Origin: Raoultibacter timonensis
GTDB taxonomy: Bacteria; Actinomycetota; Coriobacteriia; Coriobacteriales; Eggerthellaceae
DNA: 33,695 nucleotides
Assembly: GCF_900240215.1 (NCBI RefSeq)
Contig: NZ_LT964681.1
Span: 584,923 to 618,617 of the forward strand
Direction of reading: 5' to 3'
Shown here: positions 22,318 to 29,791 of the stretch, in pieces
Layout of the letters: every line of letters begins with the position of its first letter
How positions within the stretch are numbered: position 1 is the first letter of the stretch
The notes under the pieces: generated by a model
What the model was told of the DNA's origin: nothing
Seen by the model: the letters and a program-made list of their open reading frames with translations, nothing else
The model's database searches: none
Program-made: the position numbers and the translations under genes

Positions 22318-23343
22318 ATGCTGCATTTCGATAGCGACTACATGGCGGGCGCGCATCCCGCCATCCTCGAGAAACTTGCCGAGACCAATTTCGAGCAGAC
22401 GCCGGGCTACGGCACCGATGCCCATTGCGAACGCGCACGCGAGCTGGTGCGCAGCGTATGCGAATGCCCCGAGGCCGAAGTGTTCTTCCTGGTGGGCGGA
22501 ACCCAGACCAACGCCACCATCATCGATGCGCTGCTGCACCGCACCCAAGGAGCGATTTCCGCCGACACGGGCCACATCGCAACGCACGAGGCCGGAGCGA
22601 TCGAAGCGGGCGGCCACAAGGTGCTCGCCATCCCCCATACGCTCGGCAAGATCGATGCCGAGGGAGTACGGTCCTATTGCGCATGGTTCTTCGGCGATGC
22701 GAACCACGAGCATATGGTGGAGCCGGGCGTGGTATACCTCTCGTATCCTACCGAATACGGCACGATCTACACCAAAGACGAACTCGGGGCGATCGCCTCG
22801 GTATGCCGCGAGTACCACCTGCCGCTGTTCATCGACGGTGCGCGCATGGGATACGGGCTTGCCGCCGAAGGCGCCGATCTGACGCTGCCCGACATCGCGC
22901 GGTTGTGCGACGTGTTCTACATCGGGGGCACCAAGGTGGGCGCTCTGTTCGGGGAGGCGGTCGTATTCACCAAGCCTGATCTGGCGAACCGGTTCTTCAC
23001 GCTCATGAAGCAACATGGTGCGCTGCTTGCCAAGGGAAGGCTCCTCGGCATCCAGTTCGAGACGCTGCTCGAAAACGGCCTGTACCTCGATATAGCGCAC
23101 CATGCCGTCAACCTGGCCATGAAGCTCAAGGCGGCGTTTATCGAAAAAGGCTACGAGCTGGCCATCGATTCGCCCACCAACCAGCAGTTCGTCGTGCTCG
23201 ACGACCAGACGAAAGCGCGCTTGAGCGAACACGCAACATTCGGCTTCTGGGAAGCGCTCGACGACGGTCGCACCGTCGTTCGCTTCGCCACCAGCTGGGA
23301 CACTCGTGAAGAGGCGATCGACGAGCTGATCGGGCTCTTGTAG
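22318..23343 (+). CDS. PLP-dependent threonine aldolase / beta-eliminating lyase family enzyme
   Basis: A 341-residue fold-type I PLP enzyme. It begins MLHFDSDYMAGAHPAILEKL, has GGTQTNATIIDAL for cofactor phosphate binding, D173 in FIDGARMGYG and the Schiff-base lysine K206 in YIGGTKVGALFGE. The best match is low-specificity L-threonine aldolase (threonine or allo-threonine to glycine plus acetaldehyde), but related lyases share these motifs. The start has SD AGAAGGAAG. It is followed by a strong bidirectional hairpin. Between it and the ArfB-like gene are 110 bases with a repeated AACCGACCGAG (22267, 22291). Confidence 0.87.
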   Translation: MLHFDSDYMAGAHPAILEKLAETNFEQTPGYGTDAHCERARELVRSVCECPEAEVFFLVGGTQTNATIIDALLHRTQGAISADTGHIATHEAGAIEAGGHKVLAIPHTLGKIDAEGVRSYCAWFFGDANHEHMVEPGVVYLSYPTEYGTIYTKDELGAIASVCREYHLPLFIDGARMGYGLAAEGADLTLPDIARLCDVFYIGGTKVGALFGEAVVFTKPDLANRFFTLMKQHGALLAKGRLLGIQFETLLENGLYLDIAHHAVNLAMKLKAAFIEKGYELAIDSPTNQQFVVLDDQTKARLSEHATFGFWEALDDGRTVVRFATSWDTREEAIDELIGLL

Positions 23344-23376
23344 GACACAAAAGCCCGATTGACGGCAATCGAGCAC

Positions 23377-23410
23377 GCCGGACCCTCGCGACGAAACGCG
23401 AGGGTCCGGC
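23377..23410. terminator. Strong hairpin between convergent genes
   Basis: A perfect 14-bp stem, GCCGGACCCTCGCG (23377-23390) with CGCGAGGGTCCGGC (23397-23410), and loop ACGAAA. It lies 33 bases after the aldolase stop and 92 bases beyond the stop of the convergent flavin reductase. It probably ends transcripts from both sides. The U-tract is short (AGTTTAG). Confidence 0.7.
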
Positions 23411-23501
23411 AGTTTAGGGTTGAACCATCATGGAGCCAAGCGGTCTCGACGGATTGCTTTGTTCCCTTACCGCTTGGAACCTTCCGCCTCCTTGATAGAA
23501 G

Positions 23502-25736
23502 CTAGAGGCTTCGGGCCGCCAAGTTCGCCGACGAAATCGCCTCTGCAATGTTATACGGATCGGCGCAATCGCCCACTGCGATCGCCTCAATGCCCGAGAG
23601 ACCGTCGATCAGGGCGGTATTCGGCTGCATATCGCGCATATCGACAACGGCATCGCACGGAACAACCACGTCGACGCCCGCCTCACTCACCAACGTCAGC
23701 TCGCCATCCCCAACTTCCTTGACTTCGGCTGCGGGCCAGATACGCGTACCGCGTGCGTTGACCGCAGTCTCAACGAAGTGACGCATATTGACGGAATGCC
23801 CCTTCTCGAAAACATCGAGCGGATCCGGCGTAACGATCGTCACGTCCTTGCCGAGCGAAAGCAGATAGATCGCCACGTCGACGGACTGGCAATTGCTGCC
23901 CAGCACGGTCACGCGATCCCCCATATCGGCACCGACGACATCCCCGAACGTAAGCACCTGCGTACCACCTGTCGATGAAAACTCTGGCTCTTGCCGCAAA
24001 CCGCCGACCGCAAGGATAACGGCATCGGGTTTTTCTGATTCGATGAATGCACGATCGACCTCCTGGCCCGTCACCACGGTCACGCCGTCGACTTCCTGCG
24101 ATCGGGAAAGGTACGTACTCAGCCGACCGAGGTTCTCGTGCGGCCCTTTGATGGCCTCGGCCGACGAGAGCAGACCTCCCAATGCGCCGTTCTTCTCGTA
24201 AAGCGTCACCGAGCATCCGCGTTTCGCCGCTATGCGAGCCGCTTCCATGCCGGCGGGACCGCCGCCGACAACCATAACGTTTTTGCTTCCCTCGACGGGT
24301 ACCGGCTCGTATCCCTCAGGCATATCCTCGCCATAGGCGCGCCAGTTCGCCGCGTTCACACGGCAATGCTCAAGAAGCTTCCCGTCCTTGTCGGGATCAT
24401 AGAAGCAATGCAAGCAGCGTGTGCACGGGGCGATTTCGTCAATGCGTCCCTCGCGCAGCTTGTTCACATATTCGGGGTCGACACAGAGGGGTCGGTTCAT
24501 CACGAGAAAATCGAGCTTGCCTTCAGAAAGAGCTTCTTCAAAATAGTCAGGAGCCTGTGCTGGATCCATATAGGTTGCTGCACCCACGGGAATCGACACG
24601 GCACTCTTGATCTCGTTGGCAACGTCGATCATGATGCCGCATCCCGAATGGTTCGCTCGAAGCTTTCCCTGGAAATGACGCGAGAAGTCGAAGCGATTGC
24701 CGAATCCGTTCGACCCCTCTTGGCCTCGAACGGCGAAGTACAGCTCGCTGGCAAACTGCGCAATGTGCTGTCCGCAGGGTCCGAGACGAACATGGAGGCT
24801 GTCGGCTCCGGCCTTTTCGAGGATCTGAGCGATTGCCTTCGTCTCTTCGAGCGATGTGTACAGCGAATCGGCTCCAAGGGATTTATCGTTCGCCTCGATG
24901 CCGTTGATCAACACCTGCACGATGAAATCTTTACCGCATGCTTCTTTGATCCCTTGGATCACCTCAACGGCAAAGCGCGTACGGTTTTCGAGAGACTGGG
25001 CTCCGTACTCATCGGTGCGATCGTTGCGGGCACGCGACAAGAACGACTGGCCGACGTTGTTCGCCGCAAAATTCAATTCGAACGCATCGAACCCATCGCC
25101 GTGTAGCTGCTCTGCAATCCCAATAATAACCTGTACCCACTCGCGAACTTCTTCAATCGAATACTGCCCGATAAAGTTCTCGGTAAAGTCAAGCGGCCCG
25201 ATGGGCGACCCCATCGTGTCAAACTGGTAGCCCACGTAAGCACCCGCTGCATGAAGCGTATCAAGAAGCCCTTTCACGTCGTAAAGAGCGTAATCCTGCT
25301 TGAGCGGGCTGGCCGTGAAATCCCAGATGTTAGCGAAGTCCTCAATCCAGATCATCTCTACGCCGCCCTCGGCCATACGGGCGTAGTAGTTGATGTACTC
25401 ATCCGGATTGTTCTTCATGAACGCCAGCTGGAATGCCGCCGATTTCACCATGCGGTGGTGCAACGTAATCGGACCGAGCTGCCAATCGGAGAACAACGTC
25501 GTTTTACTGAAATCGTCAATGGAATTGGTGGTGTAGCCGTAGTCTTGCGGATTGATCTCCGAAACGGTGGCGGAGGGCGATCCTGTATCCGCTGCGGCGC
25601 CGGTACCTTTTTCCGACGGTGTACTCGCCTGGGGCGTTCCTCCGCATCCTCCCAACGCAAGCGTTCCAGCGCCGACCGCGCCAACGGCCAACCCCTGCAA
25701 GAAATTCCTTCGAGATATCCCTGTCTGCTTTACCAT
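23502..25736 (-). CDS. Tat lipoprotein flavin reductase (old yellow enzyme / dienoyl-CoA reductase type)
   Basis: A 744-residue exported enzyme. The Tat signal is SRRNFLQG, followed by a lipobox LGGC (C31) and a Ser/Thr/Gly linker. Residues ~78-440 form an FMN TIM barrel (TLHHRMVKSAAFQ; IDVANEIKSAVSIPVGAATY; FLVMNRPL). Next is a Cys motif, CTRCLHC ... LLEHC, for [4Fe-4S], with CxxCxxC and a longer gap to the fourth Cys than in bacterial dienoyl-CoA reductase as I recall it. From ~480 there is an FAD/NAD(P) Rossmann module (MVVGGGPAGMEAARIA) running to the end. The start ATG 25736 has SD AAAGGGAAG. It is divergent from a LysR regulator that likely controls it. Probable role: reduction of an external enone or enoate as electron acceptor. 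Substrate unknown. Confidence 0.88.
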   Translation of the reverse strand: MVKQTGISRRNFLQGLAVGAVGAGTLALGGCGGTPQASTPSEKGTGAAADTGSPSATVSEINPQDYGYTTNSIDDFSKTTLFSDWQLGPITLHHRMVKSAAFQLAFMKNNPDEYINYYARMAEGGVEMIWIEDFANIWDFTASPLKQDYALYDVKGLLDTLHAAGAYVGYQFDTMGSPIGPLDFTENFIGQYSIEEVREWVQVIIGIAEQLHGDGFDAFELNFAANNVGQSFLSRARNDRTDEYGAQSLENRTRFAVEVIQGIKEACGKDFIVQVLINGIEANDKSLGADSLYTSLEETKAIAQILEKAGADSLHVRLGPCGQHIAQFASELYFAVRGQEGSNGFGNRFDFSRHFQGKLRANHSGCGIMIDVANEIKSAVSIPVGAATYMDPAQAPDYFEEALSEGKLDFLVMNRPLCVDPEYVNKLREGRIDEIAPCTRCLHCFYDPDKDGKLLEHCRVNAANWRAYGEDMPEGYEPVPVEGSKNVMVVGGGPAGMEAARIAAKRGCSVTLYEKNGALGGLLSSAEAIKGPHENLGRLSTYLSRSQEVDGVTVVTGQEVDRAFIESEKPDAVILAVGGLRQEPEFSSTGGTQVLTFGDVVGADMGDRVTVLGSNCQSVDVAIYLLSLGKDVTIVTPDPLDVFEKGHSVNMRHFVETAVNARGTRIWPAAEVKEVGDGELTLVSEAGVDVVVPCDAVVDMRDMQPNTALIDGLSGIEAIAVGDCADPYNIAEAISSANLAARSL

Positions 25737-25924
25737 GGCTTCCCTTTCGATACCGTGTCCCCACGGATTCCCTCGATCGACCCTCGCGGTGCCTCCCATC
25801 TGCTTCCGCGCGATCATCAACTATGGAACCACTGCGCGGAACCCTGGAAAAGAAACGATCCTTGGCAACCCCGCAATGCTTGCTTTCGCCCAATACGCAA
25901 GCCATCGCTCAACGCTGGCTTGCT

Positions 25925-25933
25925 TGCTATAAT
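25925..25933 (+). promoter_or_regulatory. Extended -10 promoter (TGC TATAAT) for the LysR gene
   Basis: A consensus TATAAT (25928-25933) with the TGn extension, 51 bases upstream of the LysR ATG. No -35 match is evident, which extended -10 promoters tolerate. It lies in the 248-base divergent region shared with the flavin reductase gene. Confidence 0.6.
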
Positions 25934-25984
25934 GAGTCATGCATCAGGGGGGAAATGCGGCGCACGACGATTCGAGGGGACCCG

Positions 25985-26872
25985 ATGGACATACGCAGCC
26001 TTCAGTGTTTCCGGCTGGCATACGAAACGAAGACCGTGGGCAAAGCGGCAAAGCGCGCTTATCTCACCAGACAAGGCCTCAGCCAAATACTGAGGGGTTT
26101 GGAGGCGGAGCTTAAGCAGGATCTGTTCGTTCGCAACCCGCAGGGGCTCGAACCGACCGAACTTGCCGACACGATCTACCCCAAAGCGGTTGAGCTGCTC
26201 AATACCTACGAAGATATTCAGGCGCTTTGCAATGCGGGGGCAAGAGCGAAGGAGACAGTACGGCTCTGCGTCGCGTACGGCGTCCTCGTCTCCATACCGT
26301 TCGACGAACTCGTAGAGGAATTTTACGAGGAGCATCCGCTCATCCAGCTTGAAATCGACGCAATCGAGCCGTCGTTGGCCGAACAATGCGTCGCCGAAGG
26401 AAAAGAGGACATAGCGCTCATCGTCGGACCGATAACGAGCCCGCAGACCGTCTGCACCTGCCTTGCACGAGTCGCGCTGTTCGCCGCCGTTCACGAGTCG
26501 CTCCTCGCCCAGGGAGAAACCCGCTCGATCCAGAGCCTCCAGGGCCTCACCTGGTTCGGACTATCGAAGGATTTTCCCCTCGATTCCGCGCTCATCAGGC
26601 TGTCCGAGGAACACAATCTCGATCTGAAGATGTCTTTCGATTGGCACGATTACCATCTCATCCTCGATCAGGTAATGCGACGCAAGGGGGCATGCGTCGT
26701 ACCCGAACACCGCATCGGCAGATTCTGCCAAGACGGCGTCGTGGCTATTCCACTCGAAGGCCCCGAATTCACGTGGGAAATCGCCGCCATGACGCAAAGC
26801 GCGCTCCCGCTGTCGCGAAGCGCCCAAACCGTGTTCGATTGGTTTGCCGCACGGTTAACCCGTTTAGACTAA
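25985..26872 (+). CDS. LysR-family transcriptional regulator
   Basis: A 295-residue regulator. The N-terminal winged HTH begins MDIRSLQCFRLAYETKTVGKAA and includes LTRQGLSQILRGLEAEL and LFVRNPQGLEPTE. A linker helix and a two-lobed effector domain (~90-290) follow. The start ATG 25985 has SD GAGGGG seven bases upstream. The longer upstream reading frame lacks any LysR similarity. It is divergent from the Tat flavin reductase, the usual LysR arrangement, so it probably activates that gene in response to its substrate. A convergent aminotransferase gene follows, 143 bases after the stop, with no clear terminator in between. Confidence 0.9.
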   Translation: MDIRSLQCFRLAYETKTVGKAAKRAYLTRQGLSQILRGLEAELKQDLFVRNPQGLEPTELADTIYPKAVELLNTYEDIQALCNAGARAKETVRLCVAYGVLVSIPFDELVEEFYEEHPLIQLEIDAIEPSLAEQCVAEGKEDIALIVGPITSPQTVCTCLARVALFAAVHESLLAQGETRSIQSLQGLTWFGLSKDFPLDSALIRLSEEHNLDLKMSFDWHDYHLILDQVMRRKGACVVPEHRIGRFCQDGVVAIPLEGPEFTWEIAAMTQSALPLSRSAQTVFDWFAARLTRLD

Positions 26873-27015
26873 AAAAGTCCGGAAGGCCGTACGACGCCGC
26901 AGCTCTTTGCGAATCCGATCCGCTCGGCTTCGCTTTCTCGCAGCCGACCACCTTCCAGTTAGCCGTTGGGAAACTCGCGCCATTCAGCCCCGGTTCTGCA
27001 CGGCCAACCTGCCGC

Positions 27016-28197
27016 TTAACGATACTCCGCCATGAGCGCCGCAAACGCGGGCATCGACTGCTCGATGGTGGCTTTGTCAACGCAGTAGCCGATGCGCACG
27101 TACCCCGAGCATCCGAAGCTCGTCGAGGGAACGAGCAAGAGCTCGTGGGCCTTCGCGCGATCAGCAAACGCCTGCTCGTCGTGCTCGAGCGCTTTCACCC
27201 ACAGGTAGAACGCGCCCCGGGGCTCCACGTACTCGTAGCCGAGCTCGGAAAGCCCCCGGCACAGAAGCGCGCGGTTTTCGGCGTAGGCGGCAACGTCGGT
27301 GGGAGCATCGACGCATTTCTCGATCACGCCTTGGAACAGCGAAGGTGCGCACACGAACCCGAGTGCGCGGCCTGCGCCGCATATCGCTGCGTACACGCGC
27401 TGCCAATCGGGCATGCGCTCGGGCACGTACAGGTAGCCGATGCGCTCGCCGGGCAGGCTGAGCGATTTGGAATACGAATAGCAGACGATCGTGTTGTCGT
27501 AGATCGCGGGAATGTAGGGCACCTCGACGCCCTCGTACACGATCTCGCGGTACGGCTCGTCGCAGATCACGTAGATGACGCTTCCAAGCTCCTCCTGCTT
27601 TGAGCACAGCACATCGGCAAGGCCGCGCAGATTCTCTTCGGAATACACCGAGCCGACAGGATTGTTGGGCGAGTTGATGATGATGCCCTTGGTCTTCGGC
27701 GTAACGGCCGCCTCAATGGCAGCAAGATCGAGCTGGAAGTCAATCTCGCGCGCCATGACCTCGATGCACGTGCATCCCGCTGCTTCGATCCAAATACGGT
27801 ATTCGGGAAAGTACGGCGCGATCACGATGAACTCGTCGCCCTCGTTGGCGACGGCGTTGATGGAGATGTCGAGCGATGCGGCCGCACCGGCCGTCATGTA
27901 GATGTTCGCTGCCGCAGCGTTCATACCGAAGCGCCGGTTGATCGAATCGGCGATCGCCGTGCGCACGCCGGGCGTACCTTGGGCGGGCGTGTAGCCGTGC
28001 AGCGCCACGGGCGGCTCGTCCAAAAGCTCGATGATCGCCTCCTTGACGGCGGCAGGCGCAGGGATGCTCGGATTGCCCAAGCTGAAATCGAACACCTTGT
28101 CTTCGCCGATCTCGGCTTTGCGGGCGAGCCCGTACGCGAACAGCTCGCGGATCGCCGACGGTTCGCTTCCCAACTCGTACATCTTCTCGTTCACCAT
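27016..28197 (-). CDS. PLP-dependent class I/II aminotransferase
   Basis: A 393-residue fold-type I aminotransferase: substrate loop FSLGNPSIPAP, GYTPAQGTPGVR, NSPNNPVG (176-183), D213 in CDEPYRE, the Schiff-base lysine K244 in SYSKSLSLPGERIGY, and C-terminal arginine in YVRIGY. It resembles aspartate/aromatic aminotransferases of the AspC-like class from Actinobacteria. Substrate cannot be set from sequence. ATG 28197 has SD GGAGGAG. It is monocistronic by spacing, and the upstream gene ends about 50 bases away on the same strand. Confidence 0.9.
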   Translation of the reverse strand: MVNEKMYELGSEPSAIRELFAYGLARKAEIGEDKVFDFSLGNPSIPAPAAVKEAIIELLDEPPVALHGYTPAQGTPGVRTAIADSINRRFGMNAAAANIYMTAGAAASLDISINAVANEGDEFIVIAPYFPEYRIWIEAAGCTCIEVMAREIDFQLDLAAIEAAVTPKTKGIIINSPNNPVGSVYSEENLRGLADVLCSKQEELGSVIYVICDEPYREIVYEGVEVPYIPAIYDNTIVCYSYSKSLSLPGERIGYLYVPERMPDWQRVYAAICGAGRALGFVCAPSLFQGVIEKCVDAPTDVAAYAENRALLCRGLSELGYEYVEPRGAFYLWVKALEHDEQAFADRAKAHELLLVPSTSFGCSGYVRIGYCVDKATIEQSMPAFAALMAEYR

Positions 28198-28249
28198 GCC
28201 ATCACTCCTCCGCTATTTCGTCCATCGAACAGGATACATCAAGTCGTCG

Positions 28250-29269
28250 TTATTGCCGCTGGTGAGCGCGCTCGGCGTTCAGGCCATACCGTTCGCCGCT
28301 GAATAAAACGCTTCTGAGTTTGATGCAGGCAACGGTAAATTCGGGCTCAACGTAGGTGAGACGCCGTCCGGTGTGCTTTGCGAGCACGTTCGCAACCCGA
28401 GCCATCGAAGCCCTGTTGTCGACGAGATCGAGCGTTATGCTCACTACGGTGTATCCCATAGCTTCGAGCGCATTGCGCCGCTCCGAATCGCTCGCTTTCC
28501 TACGAGCCTCTTTGTGGTATTTATCGCTATCGTACTCGGCAATCAGCTTGAAGGCCGGCCAGTACAGATCCGCCTTGAAGTAGCTGCGCGATGTAAATCT
28601 TCTCGCTTGGCCGGTCACATCGATTCTGAAGTTGAGCAACGGCATCTCCATCCCATAGCCTCCGAATCTATAGGGCAAGCATTGGAGCATAACCAGAGAA
28701 GTCTCCATCGGTGAAGCGGAGTTTTCCGCAATGTAGCGCAAAGCCCTGAGCGCTTTTTTCCTGCCGTTGACATTAGGGATTTTTTCTATGCAGGCGGTCA
28801 GTTTCGAAACGCTCGTCAGGGAAGGGCATTCGCGAACATCATCGGAGGAAAGATCGTAGGTTCCGCAGAGCTCAAAGCCGAGCTGGATGAGCTCGACCAG
28901 CGACAAGATGGAGGCCATCTGCAAAAAGCATACCTCTGGCGAGCACACGCAGAATCCGTTTTGCGTATCGAGTACAGAGCCCTTTGGCAAAGCCCCCTTC
29001 CAAACATGGCAGACGAGCGCGCCACGTCGACGCAGCGAGTCGCGGGCCACGAGCACGTGGAGCGGACGAGCAAGCCGCCAAGGGCCAAGCCCCTCTGTCG
29101 GCTCGGCACTTGGCGGCTTGGAGATAAGCGCTGGCGCTTGCGGCACTTTGACGAAGCTTCGCGACCCGATGCGAACCGAGAGCCAGTACTCGAGTGCGGA
29201 TATGTGACTGAGCACCATCATCGTAATCGCATGGTACACCTTTTCGTCGGAAAAGCCCTCCCGTTGCAT
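28250..29269 (-). CDS. DUF559-like (PD-(D/E)xK-fold) protein of unknown function
   Basis: Up to 339 residues. The C-terminal part reads SYFKADLYWPAFKLIAEYDSDKYH ... RRNALEAMGYTVVSI in pieces, with D234, E245 and D247 in the DUF559/Vsr-like nuclease arrangement. The N-terminal half has LARPLHVLV, CVCSPEVCFLQMASILSL and GFELCGTYDL, a pattern I associate with a lineage-specific Coriobacteriia family. It is reminiscent of AbiEi-type or defence-related proteins, but a function is not established. The start is unclear. ATG 29269 lies inside a 23-bp inverted repeat and has no SD. An ATGATG pair 16 codons downstream is an alternative that matches the family's LSHISALE opening better. Expression may depend on DNA inversion. 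Confidence 0.7.
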   Translation of the reverse strand: MQREGFSDEKVYHAITMMVLSHISALEYWLSVRIGSRSFVKVPQAPALISKPPSAEPTEGLGPWRLARPLHVLVARDSLRRRGALVCHVWKGALPKGSVLDTQNGFCVCSPEVCFLQMASILSLVELIQLGFELCGTYDLSSDDVRECPSLTSVSKLTACIEKIPNVNGRKKALRALRYIAENSASPMETSLVMLQCLPYRFGGYGMEMPLLNFRIDVTGQARRFTSRSYFKADLYWPAFKLIAEYDSDKYHKEARRKASDSERRNALEAMGYTVVSITLDLVDNRASMARVANVLAKHTGRRLTYVEPEFTVACIKLRSVLFSGERYGLNAERAHQRQ

Positions 29270-29396
29270 GAGATTTACGATTGTGACACGCTACAGATAA
29301 GATATAACATATATGACCTGGGAATATGCGGCTCGTATGCGCGACGTCGATGGGAAAGCGGGCTCTTTCGGGTTCACAATCGTAAATCTCATGCAA
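29264..29396. repeat. Candidate invertible promoter: perfect 23-bp inverted repeat with 87-bp spacer
   Basis: The left arm 29264-29286 starts TTGCATGAGATTTACG and ends ATTGTGA. The right arm 29374-29396 is its exact reverse complement over all 23 bases, with mismatches immediately outside and inside. The 87-bp spacer (29287-29373) has an AT-rich part (29294-29316) in otherwise GC-rich DNA, including TATAAC. The left arm covers the first codons of the DUF559-like gene. Arm length, spacer length and promoter content fit known invertons of gut bacteria. No invertase gene is in the window. Confidence 0.75.
29281..29308 (+). promoter_or_regulatory. Promoter-like -35/-10 inside the inverted repeat element
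   Basis: TTGTGA (29281-29286, within the left arm) and TATAAC (29303-29308) are 16 bp apart and face right, away from the DUF559-like gene. Because the -35 lies in the arm, it is present in both orientations. After inversion the same promoter would face the gene. So the state seen here would be OFF for that gene. Confidence 0.45.
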
Positions 29397-29791
29397 AATA
29401 CGGTCCACCCGTCGTTTGACGTGAGCCCCTGAAGCCAGTCCGGGTTCGGCAAATCCGTTCGCGGCACCAAAATGCCAGACTACCGTCGGGAGTAGCGCGG
29501 AAAGCGCGTCGCCCCGATCCGGCAGGCGACAAAAACCCGACTCGGCAAAACCGTGGGCAATGGGCAAAACCATCCCACCTGCTCAACACCGAAACGGATC
29601 ATCAAGGCGAATTGCATACAACGGGCCGCCCGCAAAAGCGGACGGCCCGTTTAGAGAATGCCTCAATGTCACGTCGGCGAGCTCTCGCGTTTAGAAGCCT
29701 TTTGCACGGATACGCATGCGCGCCCAAGCAGAGCAACCGCACGCGTTTTCACACGTTTTCACACGATTTGCTCTTCTTCGCTTCCAATCCC
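29397..29791. other. Intergenic region between the inverted repeat element and the permease gene
   Basis: Nearly 400 bases without a convincing gene on either strand. It holds repeated GGCAAA(A) segments around 29453-29570, a terminator-like hairpin at 29621-29650, and a short CACGTTTTCA tandem repeat near 29745-29770. A rightward transcript from the element could run to the hairpin as a ~335-base non-coding RNA, but this is speculative. Confidence 0.4.
29621..29650. terminator. Hairpin terminator downstream of the permease gene
   Basis: ACGGGCCG-C-CCGC (29621-29633) pairs with GCGG-A-CGGCCCGT (29638-29650), one mismatch, loop AAAA. TTTAGA follows on the plus strand. On the minus strand it lies about 140 bases past the permease stop and could end the formamidase-permease transcript. 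Confidence 0.6.

Noticed and set aside
26873-27015. Terminator between the LysR and aminotransferase genes (T6 run on the minus strand)
   Set aside because: The T-run lies at the end of the LysR coding region and I could not find a stem of convincing length in front of it.
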